Below, piece by piece: positions 37,064-45,752 of a DNA stretch of 64,000 nucleotides. Numbering within the stretch: position 1 is the stretch's first letter; the number at the start of each line of letters is the position of its first letter. The notes below the pieces were generated by a model. It worked only from the letters and a program-made list of their open reading frames with translations. It did no database searches and was not told where the DNA came from. A program made the translations under genes and the position numbers. The stretch comes from Pseudomonadota bacterium (GTDB lineage: Bacteria > Pseudomonadota > Gammaproteobacteria > UBA5335), in contig JAXHTV010000009.1 of NCBI GenBank assembly GCA_034189865.1, forward strand, positions 44,011-108,010, given 5' to 3'.

Positions 37064-37942
37064 TTAGTTCTCCCGCCCGAAAGACTTGCGCAGTTTCCGG
37101 ATGGCATTGTTTTCCAATTGCCGGATGCGTTCTGCCGAGACCTCGTACTTGTCGGCCAGCTCCTGCAACGTGGCTTTGGGTTGGTTGATCCAGCGCTGGA
37201 TCAAAATATCCCGGCTGCGAGCATCCAGCGTTTCCATGGCATTGGTGAGTTGACGCTGGCTATAGGCGTCCCAATCCTCCTGCTCATAACGCATGGCCGG
37301 ATCGTCACGCTCATCGGTCAAATACTGCGCCGGCGAGAAGCTGGCCGCTTGATCGTCGCCTTCGGCAGTCGATAGCGGATCGAAGCCTACATCCTGTCCG
37401 CTCAGACGCGATTCCATTTCCAGGACGGTTTTCGCCGGAACGCCGAGGTCCTGGGCCACGGCTTCGACTTCCTCCGCGTTGAACCATCCCAGTCGTTGTT
37501 TGGAACTGCGCAAGTGGAAGAACAATTTGCGTTGGGCTTTGGTGGTGGCGACTTTTACGATGCGCCAGTTGCGGAGGATGAATTCATGCATCTCCGCTTT
37601 GATCCAGTGCACCGCGAACGAGACCAAACGAACGCCAACGGTCGGATCGAACCGTTTGACCGCCTTCATCAATCCCACGTTGCCTTCCTGAATGAGGTCG
37701 GCCTGGGGCAGCCCGTAACCTGAATAGCCCCGCGCGATATGTACCACAAAGCGCAAATTCGAAATAACCAGTTTTTCCGCGGCATTCAAGTCGTGGTGGT
37801 CGCGCCAGCGGGTGGCGAGTTCCTGTTCTTGCTCGCCGGTCAGCACCGGGATTTGGCTGATTCTGGCGATATACGCTTCCAGGCTTCCAATCGGACTGGG
37901 CAGTTGATTTGAAGTGACGGTTAGCGCGTTTACATCGCTCAT
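37064..37942 (-). CDS. rpoH: RNA polymerase sigma-32 (heat shock)
   Basis: Sigma factor that directs RNA polymerase to heat-shock promoters. The 292-residue product has region 2 ([39 protein letters not shown], about residues 62-100), [35 protein letters not shown] with the RpoH box after it (about 110-147) and region 4 ([28 protein letters not shown]). GGGAGGA lies 10-11 bp before the ATG. It is next to ftsX as in E. coli. Confidence 0.97.
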   Translation of the reverse strand: MSDVNALTVTSNQLPSPIGSLEAYIARISQIPVLTGEQEQELATRWRDHHDLNAAEKLVISNLRFVVHIARGYSGYGLPQADLIQEGNVGLMKAVKRFDPTVGVRLVSFAVHWIKAEMHEFILRNWRIVKVATTKAQRKLFFHLRSSKQRLGWFNAEEVEAVAQDLGVPAKTVLEMESRLSGQDVGFDPLSTAEGDDQAASFSPAQYLTDERDDPAMRYEQEDWDAYSQRQLTNAMETLDARSRDILIQRWINQPKATLQELADKYEVSAERIRQLENNAIRKLRKSFGREN

Positions 37943-37990
37943 AGATGAAAAATCCTCCCATGTGCCGGAACGTACGGGTCACATCGCTCA

Positions 37991-38020
37991 ATTTTAGCAG
38001 TCGCAGTTTTAGAGTGCCAA
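37991..38020 (-). promoter_or_regulatory. Sigma-70 promoter of rpoH
   Basis: On the minus strand TTGGCA (38015-38020) and TAAAAT (37991-37996) are 18 bp apart and about 48 bp upstream of the rpoH ATG. The short leader it implies can form a small AUGUG/CACAU-based hairpin directly before the Shine-Dalgarno sequence. Confidence 0.6.
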
Positions 38021-38060
38021 AGTCTCTTCGAGTTCCTTTATCGGTCGCCGCGCGGAGGAG

Positions 38061-39095
38061 TTAAACGGGTTCGACTTGGCGAATGTGGCGGCCCACGGCG
38101 AGCCATGCGCCTACCAGGCCCAGAGCGATTCCAGTGGTGAATATGAGCAGAATATCGGATCCGGACAAACCAACCGAGGGCCGCATTTGGCCGTACAAGG
38201 TAGCAAATTCGTTTACCGGCCGAATCATCGCCAGAGAGCCCAGGCCCATCAGCAAGCAGGCGAGAGTAGCGCCCAACAGACCGTACCAGGTTCCCGTGTA
38301 TAAGAACGGTCGGCGGACAAAGGCATCGGTGGCGCCAATGAGTTTGAGCAGTTCAATCTCGTGCCGGCGATTTTCGATATCGAGCCGAATGGTATTGCCC
38401 ACCACAAAGGCCACCGCCAGGCCCAACAGCAGCGCAATGATGAGCGTGGCGCGTCGGGCGATGGAAATCAGGGCTTGTAGCCGCTGCAGCCATTCAAGAT
38501 CAATCTGCGCGCGCTCAACTTCCGGCAAATCCCGCAATTCGGCGAGCAACTTTTCCGCGGTTGGCGCATCGGCTGGCTTCGGGTGGATGACGATGACCGC
38601 GGGCAGCGGATTTTCCCCCAGGGCCAGCAGCGCATCTTCGAAGCCGGATAGACGACGGAATTCCTCTAGTGCCTGCTCGGGGGTGATCAGTCGGGTCCGG
38701 CTCACATCGGGTCTCCGCTCCAATCGGCTCGCCAGCCCGCTTGCGGCCGTGCTTGTTGTCCGGGTGTCGAGAAACAGCGAAATCTGGGTGACCTCATCGA
38801 GCTGCTGATCGATACCCCGAACGTTCTTGATGATGATATGCAATGTCGCGGGGAGTGCCAGGGAAATCCCGATGACCATGATGGTGAGCAGGCTGGGTAG
38901 GCCGGCGCGGTAAAGGCGGCCGAGGGTCGAGAGGGCGGTCTGCGCATGAACATAAATATAGCCGCTGTCCGGCGGGCGCCAATTCCACTTGGGCGTGTTC
39001 CAACCCCGTGCCGGCGTCGACCGCCGCCTGGCACCTTGTCGGGGCGGTGGGCGATGGTTGGCCGTTCTCTTAGGTGTGCGTCGGTTCTGTCGCAT
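38061..39095 (-). CDS. ftsX: Cell division protein FtsX
   Basis: Membrane partner of FtsE that controls peptidoglycan hydrolases at the division site. The 344-residue product has a basic, proline-rich cytoplasmic N-terminus (about residues 1-45), a first membrane helix (LLTIMVIGISLALPATLHIII), a large extracellular domain with DEVTQISLFLD and three further helices around ATLIIALLLGLAVAFVVGNTIRLDIENRRHEIELLKLIGAT. Start at ATG 39095 overlaps the ftsE end by 26 bp. Third gene of ftsY-ftsE-ftsX. Confidence 0.95.
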   Translation of the reverse strand: MRQNRRTPKRTANHRPPPRQGARRRSTPARGWNTPKWNWRPPDSGYIYVHAQTALSTLGRLYRAGLPSLLTIMVIGISLALPATLHIIIKNVRGIDQQLDEVTQISLFLDTRTTSTAASGLASRLERRPDVSRTRLITPEQALEEFRRLSGFEDALLALGENPLPAVIVIHPKPADAPTAEKLLAELRDLPEVERAQIDLEWLQRLQALISIARRATLIIALLLGLAVAFVVGNTIRLDIENRRHEIELLKLIGATDAFVRRPFLYTGTWYGLLGATLACLLMGLGSLAMIRPVNEFATLYGQMRPSVGLSGSDILLIFTTGIALGLVGAWLAVGRHIRQVEPV

Positions 39096-39774
39096 CGTGT
39101 TCCACCAGCTGCCCGTGCTCCAGCCGCAGGGCCCGGTGTCCAAGTTCCCGAATGAGATTAATGTCGTGACTGGCGATCAGTACCGTTGTTCCAATCTGGT
39201 TGAGGCGCTGGAAAAGATCCATGATTTCCCGTGACAAGTCCGGATCGAGATTGCCTGTGGGTTCGTCGGCCAGCAGCAGGGGCGGCGTGTGCACGACGGC
39301 CCGCGCGATGCCCACCCGCTGTTGTTCACCGGTGGAAAGTCCCGCCGGGGCTGATTTCTCCTTTGACAACAAGCCCACTTGGTCCAAGGCCGCGCGGACC
39401 CGTCGACGCGTCTCCTCGCCCCGTTGGCCGGCGATGACCAAAGGCAATGCGACATTGTCGAAGACCGTGCGATCGGGCAGCAGCCGGTGGTCTTGAAAAA
39501 TCAGCCCGATGCGGCGGCGGTAGTGGGGGATCTGCCGATGGGGAATGCGGGCCAGATTCTGTCCATCGACCACCACTTGGCCGCCGTTCGCACGGTCAAG
39601 CAAGGCAATCAGGCGTAACAGCGTGCTCTTGCCGGCCCCGGAGTGGCCGGTGACGAAGGCCATTTCGCCTTTTTTCAGGGTTAAGGTGACCCCCTTAAGA
39701 GCATCGGTTCCCTCGTAACGCTTGCTCACGTCGGTGAAGCGAACCATGGGCTCGTGGTCCGTCGACTGCGTCAT
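39070..39774 (-). CDS. ftsE: Cell division ATP-binding protein FtsE
   Basis: ABC-type ATPase that signals through FtsX during division. The 234-residue product has Walker [10 protein letters not shown] (about residues 43-51), a Q-loop [20 protein letters not shown], the signature [13 protein letters not shown] (about 146-158), Walker [14 protein letters not shown] and the switch ASHD. It begins 6 bp after the ftsY stop. The C-terminus is a few residues longer than in E. coli and overlaps ftsX. Confidence 0.96.
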   Translation of the reverse strand: MTQSTDHEPMVRFTDVSKRYEGTDALKGVTLTLKKGEMAFVTGHSGAGKSTLLRLIALLDRANGGQVVVDGQNLARIPHRQIPHYRRRIGLIFQDHRLLPDRTVFDNVALPLVIAGQRGEETRRRVRAALDQVGLLSKEKSAPAGLSTGEQQRVGIARAVVHTPPLLLADEPTGNLDPDLSREIMDLFQRLNQIGTTVLIASHDINLIRELGHRALRLEHGQLVEHDATEPTHT

Positions 39775-39780
39775 AACGAT

Positions 39781-41061
39781 TTAAGCTTCGGCGAGGGTTG
39801 TTTCTCGGCCCAAAAGTCCGCTGACGAATGGTTCGGCCCGGAAGGTTCTCAGGTCTTCGGCACCTTCTCCGATGCCGATGTAGCGGATCGGGATACCGAG
39901 TTGCTTTGCCATAGCGAAGACAATGCCGCCTTTGGCCGTGCCGTCGAGCTTGGTGACGGTCAGTCCGGTCAGTTTGACCGCTTCATTAAACTGATTGGCC
40001 TGGTTTAGAGCATTCTGGCCCGTTCCGCCGTCGACCACCAACATCACCTCGTGAGGCGCCTCCGGATCCAGCTTGGCGATTACTCGCTTAATCTTGGACA
40101 GTTCGGACATGAGGTTCGATTGGGTATGAAGTCGCCCCGCCGTATCGGCGATGAGTACATCAACTCCGCGTGCACGGGCGGCCTCCACCGCGTCATGAAT
40201 CACCGATGCGCTGTCGGCACCGGTGTGTTGCGCCACCACCGGAACCTCGTTTCGCTCGCCCCAACGTTGCAGTTGTTCCACCGCAGCGGCGCGGAAGGTG
40301 TCTCCGGCAGCCAGCATCACTTTGTGGCCCGATTGCTTGAATCGGTTGGCCAGCTTGCCGATGGTCGTGGTTTTGCCGACGCCGTTGACGCCGACCACGA
40401 GAATGACAAAGGGTCGGGTGTCGGTTGGAATTTCCAGCGGCTGTTCGCAGGCTTGGAGTAGGGCGGTCATCTGATGGCTCAATGTGTCCATCACTCGGTC
40501 GCTATCCACCAGCTCCTGCCGGCCGAGCTCGGACGTCAAGCCGTCGATAATGGCCTGGGTGGCTTCGACACCGACATCGGCCATCAGCAGCCGCGTTTCA
40601 ATCTCCTCCAGCAAGGCGTCGTCTAGCCGCTTTCCGCCCGTGAAAAGGCTGGTCAGGCCTTCGGTTAGATTGCTCCGTGTTTTGGACAGGCCGGCCCGCA
40701 TACGGGACAGCAAACCCTCGGTGGGTGCGGGCGGCGCAGTCGGAACTTCGGGTGGTTGAGCAGGAACAGGCTCTGGCACGGGGGGGCGGACTTCCGGCGT
40801 TGGGGCGGGTGGCGCCTCAGCCGGGGGTTCAACCGCCGCTGGAGGAATGGCTTCCACCGCCAAAGGCTTTTCCGGGGCTTCTGCCTTTTTGATCCGGAGC
40901 GCCGTACGCCGCCGTCCGATGAATACCGCACCGGTGACCAAAATAACGGCCGTAGCAGCCGCCACGAGGGCCACAAATATAATGGCCTCATCCCGGCCGG
41001 AAACGAACGGTAAGTATTCGACGAGGTATTCGAAAATAACGTCCACGTATGATTGTCTCAC
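39781..41061 (-). CDS. ftsY: Signal recognition particle receptor FtsY with N-terminal membrane segment
   Basis: GTPase that docks ribosome-SRP complexes at the inner membrane. The 426-residue product starts at GTG 41061. Residues about 24-48 (EAIIFVALVAAATAVILVTG and beyond) form a clear membrane helix followed by GRRR, then a proline/glutamate-rich linker (about 60-115) and the NG domain with LSRMRAGLSKTRSNL (N), GVNGVGKTTTIGKLA (G1, about 223-237), AGDTFRAAAVEQL, DTAGRLHTQSNLM and TKLDGTAKGG. The E. coli protein has no such helix, so this anchor is unusual. First gene of ftsY-ftsE-ftsX. Confidence 0.95.
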   Translation of the reverse strand: MRQSYVDVIFEYLVEYLPFVSGRDEAIIFVALVAAATAVILVTGAVFIGRRRTALRIKKAEAPEKPLAVEAIPPAAVEPPAEAPPAPTPEVRPPVPEPVPAQPPEVPTAPPAPTEGLLSRMRAGLSKTRSNLTEGLTSLFTGGKRLDDALLEEIETRLLMADVGVEATQAIIDGLTSELGRQELVDSDRVMDTLSHQMTALLQACEQPLEIPTDTRPFVILVVGVNGVGKTTTIGKLANRFKQSGHKVMLAAGDTFRAAAVEQLQRWGERNEVPVVAQHTGADSASVIHDAVEAARARGVDVLIADTAGRLHTQSNLMSELSKIKRVIAKLDPEAPHEVMLVVDGGTGQNALNQANQFNEAVKLTGLTVTKLDGTAKGGIVFAMAKQLGIPIRYIGIGEGAEDLRTFRAEPFVSGLLGRETTLAEA

Positions 41062-41213
41062 GAAGCAAAGTCAGGTGTGGCGGCCATTGGCGCGGGGCCT
41101 GAAAAAATGTTCGCCTATCCTACCATTCAGTGCTCCGGCCACGGTAGCGCGTGGCGGGATCGATTCGTTTAGACTGCGTGGCGAAATAAACTGAATTTAT
41201 AAGGAGACATTCC

Positions 41214-42491
41214 GTGAAACTGGAGACCATCGCGATTCATGGCGGCTACCAGCCTGATCCCACCACCAAAGCCGTCGCGGTTCCCATTTATCAAACCACC
41301 TCTTATGCGTTTGATGACACGCAGCACGGCGCCGATCTGTTCGATCTCAAAGTGCCAGGGAACATTTACACGCGAATCATGAATCCCACCACCGCGGTGC
41401 TGGAGCAGCGGGTCGCTGAGTTGGAAGGCGGAGTGGGCGCCTTGGCTTTGGCGTCCGGAATGGCGGCCGTTACCTACGCCATCCAAACTATTGCCGGCGC
41501 CGGTGACAATATCGTGAGCACCAGCAAGCTGTATGGTGGTACCTACAATTTGTTTGCTCACACCCTACCCACGATGGGTTTAGAGGTTCGCTTCGCCGAT
41601 CAAAATGATTTCGACGCCTTGGCGGCGTTGATCGACGATCGAACCAAATTACTGTTCTGCGAATCGGTTGGTAACCCCTCGGGGGAAGTGGCGGACCTTG
41701 AGCGATTGGCCGAGATTGCCCATCAACATGGCATTCCCCTGGTGGTCGACAATACGGTCTCAACGCCCGCGCTTTGCCGACCGTTTGAGCATGGCGCCGA
41801 CATTGTTGTTCATTCCCTAACCAAGTACATGGGCGGCCATGGCACCACCATCGGTGGCATTCTGGTTGATTCGGGCCGGTTTCCCTGGGCCGAGCACGGC
41901 GAGCGTTTTCCTATGATGGTCAATCCCGATCCGTCCTATCACGGCGTCGTCTATACGGAGGCGCTGGGTGAGGCGGCCTATATTGGCCGGGCCCGGGTTG
42001 TACCCTTGCGTAACATGGGTGCAGCCATTTCCCCTTTCAACGCGTTTTTGGTGTTACAAGGTATCGAAACGCTGCCGTTGCGAATGGAGCGCCACTGCGA
42101 CAACGCGCGAGCCGTGGCCAAGTACCTCGCCGGGCACGGACAAGTGAAGTGGGTCAAGTACGCCGGGCTTGAAAGCAGCGATCAGCACGCCTTGGCGCAG
42201 AAGTACATGGGGGGCTCGGCGGCCGGGATTTTGAGCTTTGGAATCGAGGGCGGTTTCGAGGCGGGCGCGCGATTTATCGACGCGCTGAAACTGGTCGTTC
42301 GGCTCGTGAACATTGGCGATGCGAAATCGCTGGCCTGCCATCCTGCATCGACGACACATCGCCAGCTCAACGCGGCCGAACTGGCCGCCGCCGGGGTGAG
42401 CGAAGATATGGTTCGCCTGTCCATCGGCATTGAACACATCACAGATATCCTGGCAGATATTGAGCAGGCGTTGGAGGCGGCGCGATCTTAA
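41214..42491 (+). CDS. metY: O-acetylhomoserine sulfhydrylase (Cys/Met metabolism PLP enzyme)
   Basis: Probably makes homocysteine directly from O-acetylhomoserine and sulfide. The 425-residue length, longer than cystathionine synthases (about 385), fits MetY. Motifs: TIAIHGGYQPDPTTKAVAVPIYQTTSYAFD (about residues 5-34), ALASGMAAVTYAIQTIAGAGDNIV, VVDNTVSTPALCRPFEHGADIVVHSLTKYMGGHGTTIGG with the PLP lysine near residue 206, and the C-terminal HPASTTHRQL. GGAG lies 7 bp before the GTG start. A relative acting on O-succinylhomoserine cannot be excluded. It is inserted between ftsY and rsmD. Confidence 0.9.
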   Translation: MKLETIAIHGGYQPDPTTKAVAVPIYQTTSYAFDDTQHGADLFDLKVPGNIYTRIMNPTTAVLEQRVAELEGGVGALALASGMAAVTYAIQTIAGAGDNIVSTSKLYGGTYNLFAHTLPTMGLEVRFADQNDFDALAALIDDRTKLLFCESVGNPSGEVADLERLAEIAHQHGIPLVVDNTVSTPALCRPFEHGADIVVHSLTKYMGGHGTTIGGILVDSGRFPWAEHGERFPMMVNPDPSYHGVVYTEALGEAAYIGRARVVPLRNMGAAISPFNAFLVLQGIETLPLRMERHCDNARAVAKYLAGHGQVKWVKYAGLESSDQHALAQKYMGGSAAGILSFGIEGGFEAGARFIDALKLVVRLVNIGDAKSLACHPASTTHRQLNAAELAAAGVSEDMVRLSIGIEHITDILADIEQALEAARS

Positions 42492-42516
42492 GCAGACACA
42501 CGGTGTGAGTTCGGTT

Positions 42517-42843
42517 ATGCAAAGCTGGTTGTATCTTGCAGCGGCCATCGTGATGGAGTTGGGCGGCACCACCTGCATGAAGCTGTCGGACGGCCTGACA
42601 CGCCCGGCTCCGGCGATTGCCATGTTCGGGTTTTATGGCCTGTCGTTCGCGGCTTTGACGATGGCTTTGAAGAAAATCGACTTGGGGGTGGCCTACGCGA
42701 TTTGGTCGGGCGTTGGCACTGCACTGATCGCGCTGATTGGTGTCGCCTTTTTTCGGGAGCCGCTGACGGCACTGAAAGTGCTCAGTATCGCTTTGATTAT
42801 TTTTGGTGTCGTGGGTTTGAACCTGAGCTTTAATGGCCACTGA
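42517..42843 (+). CDS. Small multidrug resistance (SMR) family transporter
   Basis: Four-helix inner-membrane transporter of the EmrE/SugE type, exchanging protons for cationic drugs or guanidinium-like compounds. The 108-residue product has the essential membrane Glu in AAIVMELGGTTCMKLSDG (about residue 14), KIDLGVAYAIWSGVGTALIALIG (about 54-76) and a final helix ending NLSFNGH. Residues alone do not tell EmrE-like from SugE-like here. It follows metY by 25 bp and its end overlaps the start of rsmD. Confidence 0.92.
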   Translation: MQSWLYLAAAIVMELGGTTCMKLSDGLTRPAPAIAMFGFYGLSFAALTMALKKIDLGVAYAIWSGVGTALIALIGVAFFREPLTALKVLSIALIIFGVVGLNLSFNGH

Positions 42844-43441
42844 CGCGCCGCAACGCTGGATCACATCATTGGGTAAAAACCAATCGAATCAATTCCGGGT
42901 GATTGCCGGCCTGTGGCGGGGGCGGCGTATTGCTTTTCCGCCACTGCCCGGAATTCGACCGACGCCCGACCGGGTGCGGGAGACGCTGTTCAATTGGTTG
43001 GCGCCGACGATTGAAGGCGCACGCTGTCTGGACTTGTTTGCCGGCAGCGGCGCGCTGGCTTTCGAGGCCATATCGCGCGGTGCGCAATCGGTGCTGTCTG
43101 TCGATCGGGAAAAGCGGGTGGTTTCTCACCTGCGCAGCCAAGCGAAAATCCTAGGACAAAGCCAGCGCATGCATTTCCAATGCGCCGACGCGTTGCGGTT
43201 TCTGACGGGGCCTTCAGAGGCGTTCGATCTGGTCTTTCTCGATCCACCCTATCACGCGGGATTGTTACCGCCCGTTTTGGCCCGTTTGGATGAGGCGGAG
43301 TGGGTTCGCTCGGGCGGTTTGGTTTATGTGGAGTATTCCAAAGATGAGGGGCTGCCCACCCTACCGGCGGGGTGGGCTGTCCGGAAACGTAGCATCGCGG
43401 GGCAAGTTTGTTTTCAGCTGTTGAGCGTGGATGGACTTTAG
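42833..43441 (+). CDS. rsmD: 16S rRNA (guanine-966-N2) methyltransferase
   Basis: Methylates G966 of 16S rRNA. The 202-residue product shows FRVIAGLWRGRRIAFPPLPGIRPTPDRVRETLFNWL (about residues 22-57), the SAM site LDLFAGSGALAFEAISRGA (about 65-83) and the catalytic VFLDPPYHAG (DPPY, about 138). It overlaps the SMR gene by 11 bp and is followed by coaD, its usual neighbour; ftsY, the usual divergent partner, is separated from it here by metY and the SMR gene. Confidence 0.95.
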   Translation: MATDAPQRWITSLGKNQSNQFRVIAGLWRGRRIAFPPLPGIRPTPDRVRETLFNWLAPTIEGARCLDLFAGSGALAFEAISRGAQSVLSVDREKRVVSHLRSQAKILGQSQRMHFQCADALRFLTGPSEAFDLVFLDPPYHAGLLPPVLARLDEAEWVRSGGLVYVEYSKDEGLPTLPAGWAVRKRSIAGQVCFQLLSVDGL

Positions 43442-43518
43442 TCGGGTGCGGATTTTGAACCGCTCAACCGTTAGTATGTGGGTGGTTGCCGGGGAAGGTT
43501 TCAACTCGATCGAAATAA

Positions 43519-44013
<495 letters not shown>

Positions 44014-44017
44014 TCCG

Positions 44018-45742
44018 ATGGTACTGCGTTGCGCCATGAAGCCCATCTACCGCGTCACCGTTTGGGTCGTTCTTCTCGCGGTTCTCTCGCCTGTTTTCGC
44101 CAAGCCGGCGGAGGAATCCGCGGCAGTGGCATCGGCGCATCCGGACGCCACTGCCGCGGGTATGGAGATCCTCGCCGCCGGCGGTAACGCTTTTGATGCC
44201 GCTGTGGCAGTGAGTGCGGCCTTGGCGGTCGTACAGCCTTACGGTTCGGGCTTCGGCGGCGGGGGGTTTTGGCTGCTCCACCGCGAATCGGACGGACGGC
44301 AAGTGATGATTGACGGCCGCGAGCGCGCACCGCTGGCGGCCACGGCCGATATGTATCTCGACGAAAACGGCGAGCCCATCGACGGACTGTCCCTGGATGG
44401 CCCGTTGGCAGCCGGTATTCCCGGGATGCCCGCCGCATTGGTTCACATCGCCGAGCACTACGGCCAGCTCTCGTTGGATAAAAACCTCGCCCCCGCCGTT
44501 CGATTGGCCCGGGAGGGGTTTAAGGTCGATGAGCATTTGTCCCTGTTGGCGGCCTTCCGGCTGCCGGCGCTTCGGGCGTCTCAGGATGCCAAGCGCATAT
44601 TTCTCATGGGGACCTTGTTGCCGCCGTTGCCGGTGTTCAGCCTGAAACAACCGGATTTGGCCCGAACCATCGAGGCGTTGGCCGCCGAAGGTCGTGAAGG
44701 GTTCTATGAAGGTGACGTGGCCCGCCTGTTGGTGGATGGCGTGCGCGAAGCCGGTGGCATTTGGACCATGGAGGATCTTAGTTCCTACCGCGTGGTCGAG
44801 CGAGAGCCCATTGTTTTCAAATACAAGGGTATTCGAGTTGTCTCAGCGCCACCGCCCTCTTCGGGTGGTGTGGTGTTGGCCGAGGCGCTGAATGTGTTGA
44901 GCGGTTTCGACCTGGATGCGTTGTCTGAGGTCGACCGCGTTCACGTCATCGTCGAGGCGATGCGGCGGGCCTATCGGGATCGTGCCGTCTATCTCGGGGA
45001 TCCGGATTTCGTCGATATGCCATTGTCTCGGTTGTTGTCCGCATCCTACGCTGACCGGTTGCGCTCGGACATCAAAATCGAACAGGCGACGCCCAGCGAA
45101 GCGCTGGCTGAGCCACGGTCTTTGGGCGAAGACACCACGCATTTTTCGATCGTTGACCGGCATGGCAACCGGGTGGCGGCCACGCTGTCGATCAATTATC
45201 CCTTCGGTTCCGGCTTCGTCCCGCCCGGAACCGGAGTTTTGCTGAATAACGAGATGGATGATTTCTCGATCAAGCCCGGGGTCGGCAATGCGTACGGCTT
45301 GGTGGGCGGCGATGCCAACGCCATCGCGCCGGGTAAACGAATGTTGTCCAGCATGAGTCCGACTTTCCTGGAAACACCCGAACGGGTGGCGGTGCTGGGA
45401 ACGCCGGGGGGGAGCCGGATCATCAGCATGGTATTGCTGGGCAGTCTGGTTTTTGCTGAGGGCGGATCGGCCGCGGATATGGTGAGCACTGGTCGTTACC
45501 ATCATCAGTATTTGCCGGACAAGATTTCTTACGAGCCCGATGGCTTGTCACCCGCACTGATTGATGCACTGGAAAAGAAAGGACATCAAACGGGACAAGC
45601 CAAGCGGGCGTATGGGGACATGCAGGTGGTGGTTATAGACCGTCGCTCGAGACGTCTGGCGGCGGCATCCGATCCCCGGCGGCGGGGCGAGGCGGTTGTG
45701 ATTCCGGCCTTGCCCAAACCGGCCGTTTTGCCACTGCATTGA
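44018..45742 (+). CDS. ggt: Gamma-glutamyltransferase / glutathione hydrolase
   Basis: Periplasmic N-terminal nucleophile enzyme that hydrolyses glutathione and other gamma-glutamyl compounds. The product of about 574 residues has a signal peptide (ending near SPVFA), the large subunit with VQPYGSGFGGGGFWLL and IDGRERAPLAA, and the self-cleavage/nucleophile Thr in LGEDTTHFSIVD (about residue 374). The small subunit has LNNEMDDFSIKPG, SSMSPTF and GTPGGSRIISMVL. ATG 44018 is used; ATG 44036 would also keep the signal peptide. It converges with the GGDEF/EAL gene with only 10 bp between stops. Confidence 0.94.
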   Translation: MVLRCAMKPIYRVTVWVVLLAVLSPVFAKPAEESAAVASAHPDATAAGMEILAAGGNAFDAAVAVSAALAVVQPYGSGFGGGGFWLLHRESDGRQVMIDGRERAPLAATADMYLDENGEPIDGLSLDGPLAAGIPGMPAALVHIAEHYGQLSLDKNLAPAVRLAREGFKVDEHLSLLAAFRLPALRASQDAKRIFLMGTLLPPLPVFSLKQPDLARTIEALAAEGREGFYEGDVARLLVDGVREAGGIWTMEDLSSYRVVEREPIVFKYKGIRVVSAPPPSSGGVVLAEALNVLSGFDLDALSEVDRVHVIVEAMRRAYRDRAVYLGDPDFVDMPLSRLLSASYADRLRSDIKIEQATPSEALAEPRSLGEDTTHFSIVDRHGNRVAATLSINYPFGSGFVPPGTGVLLNNEMDDFSIKPGVGNAYGLVGGDANAIAPGKRMLSSMSPTFLETPERVAVLGTPGGSRIISMVLLGSLVFAEGGSAADMVSTGRYHHQYLPDKISYEPDGLSPALIDALEKKGHQTGQAKRAYGDMQVVVIDRRSRRLAAASDPRRRGEAVVIPALPKPAVLPLH

Positions 45743-45752
45743 AGCGATTTGT

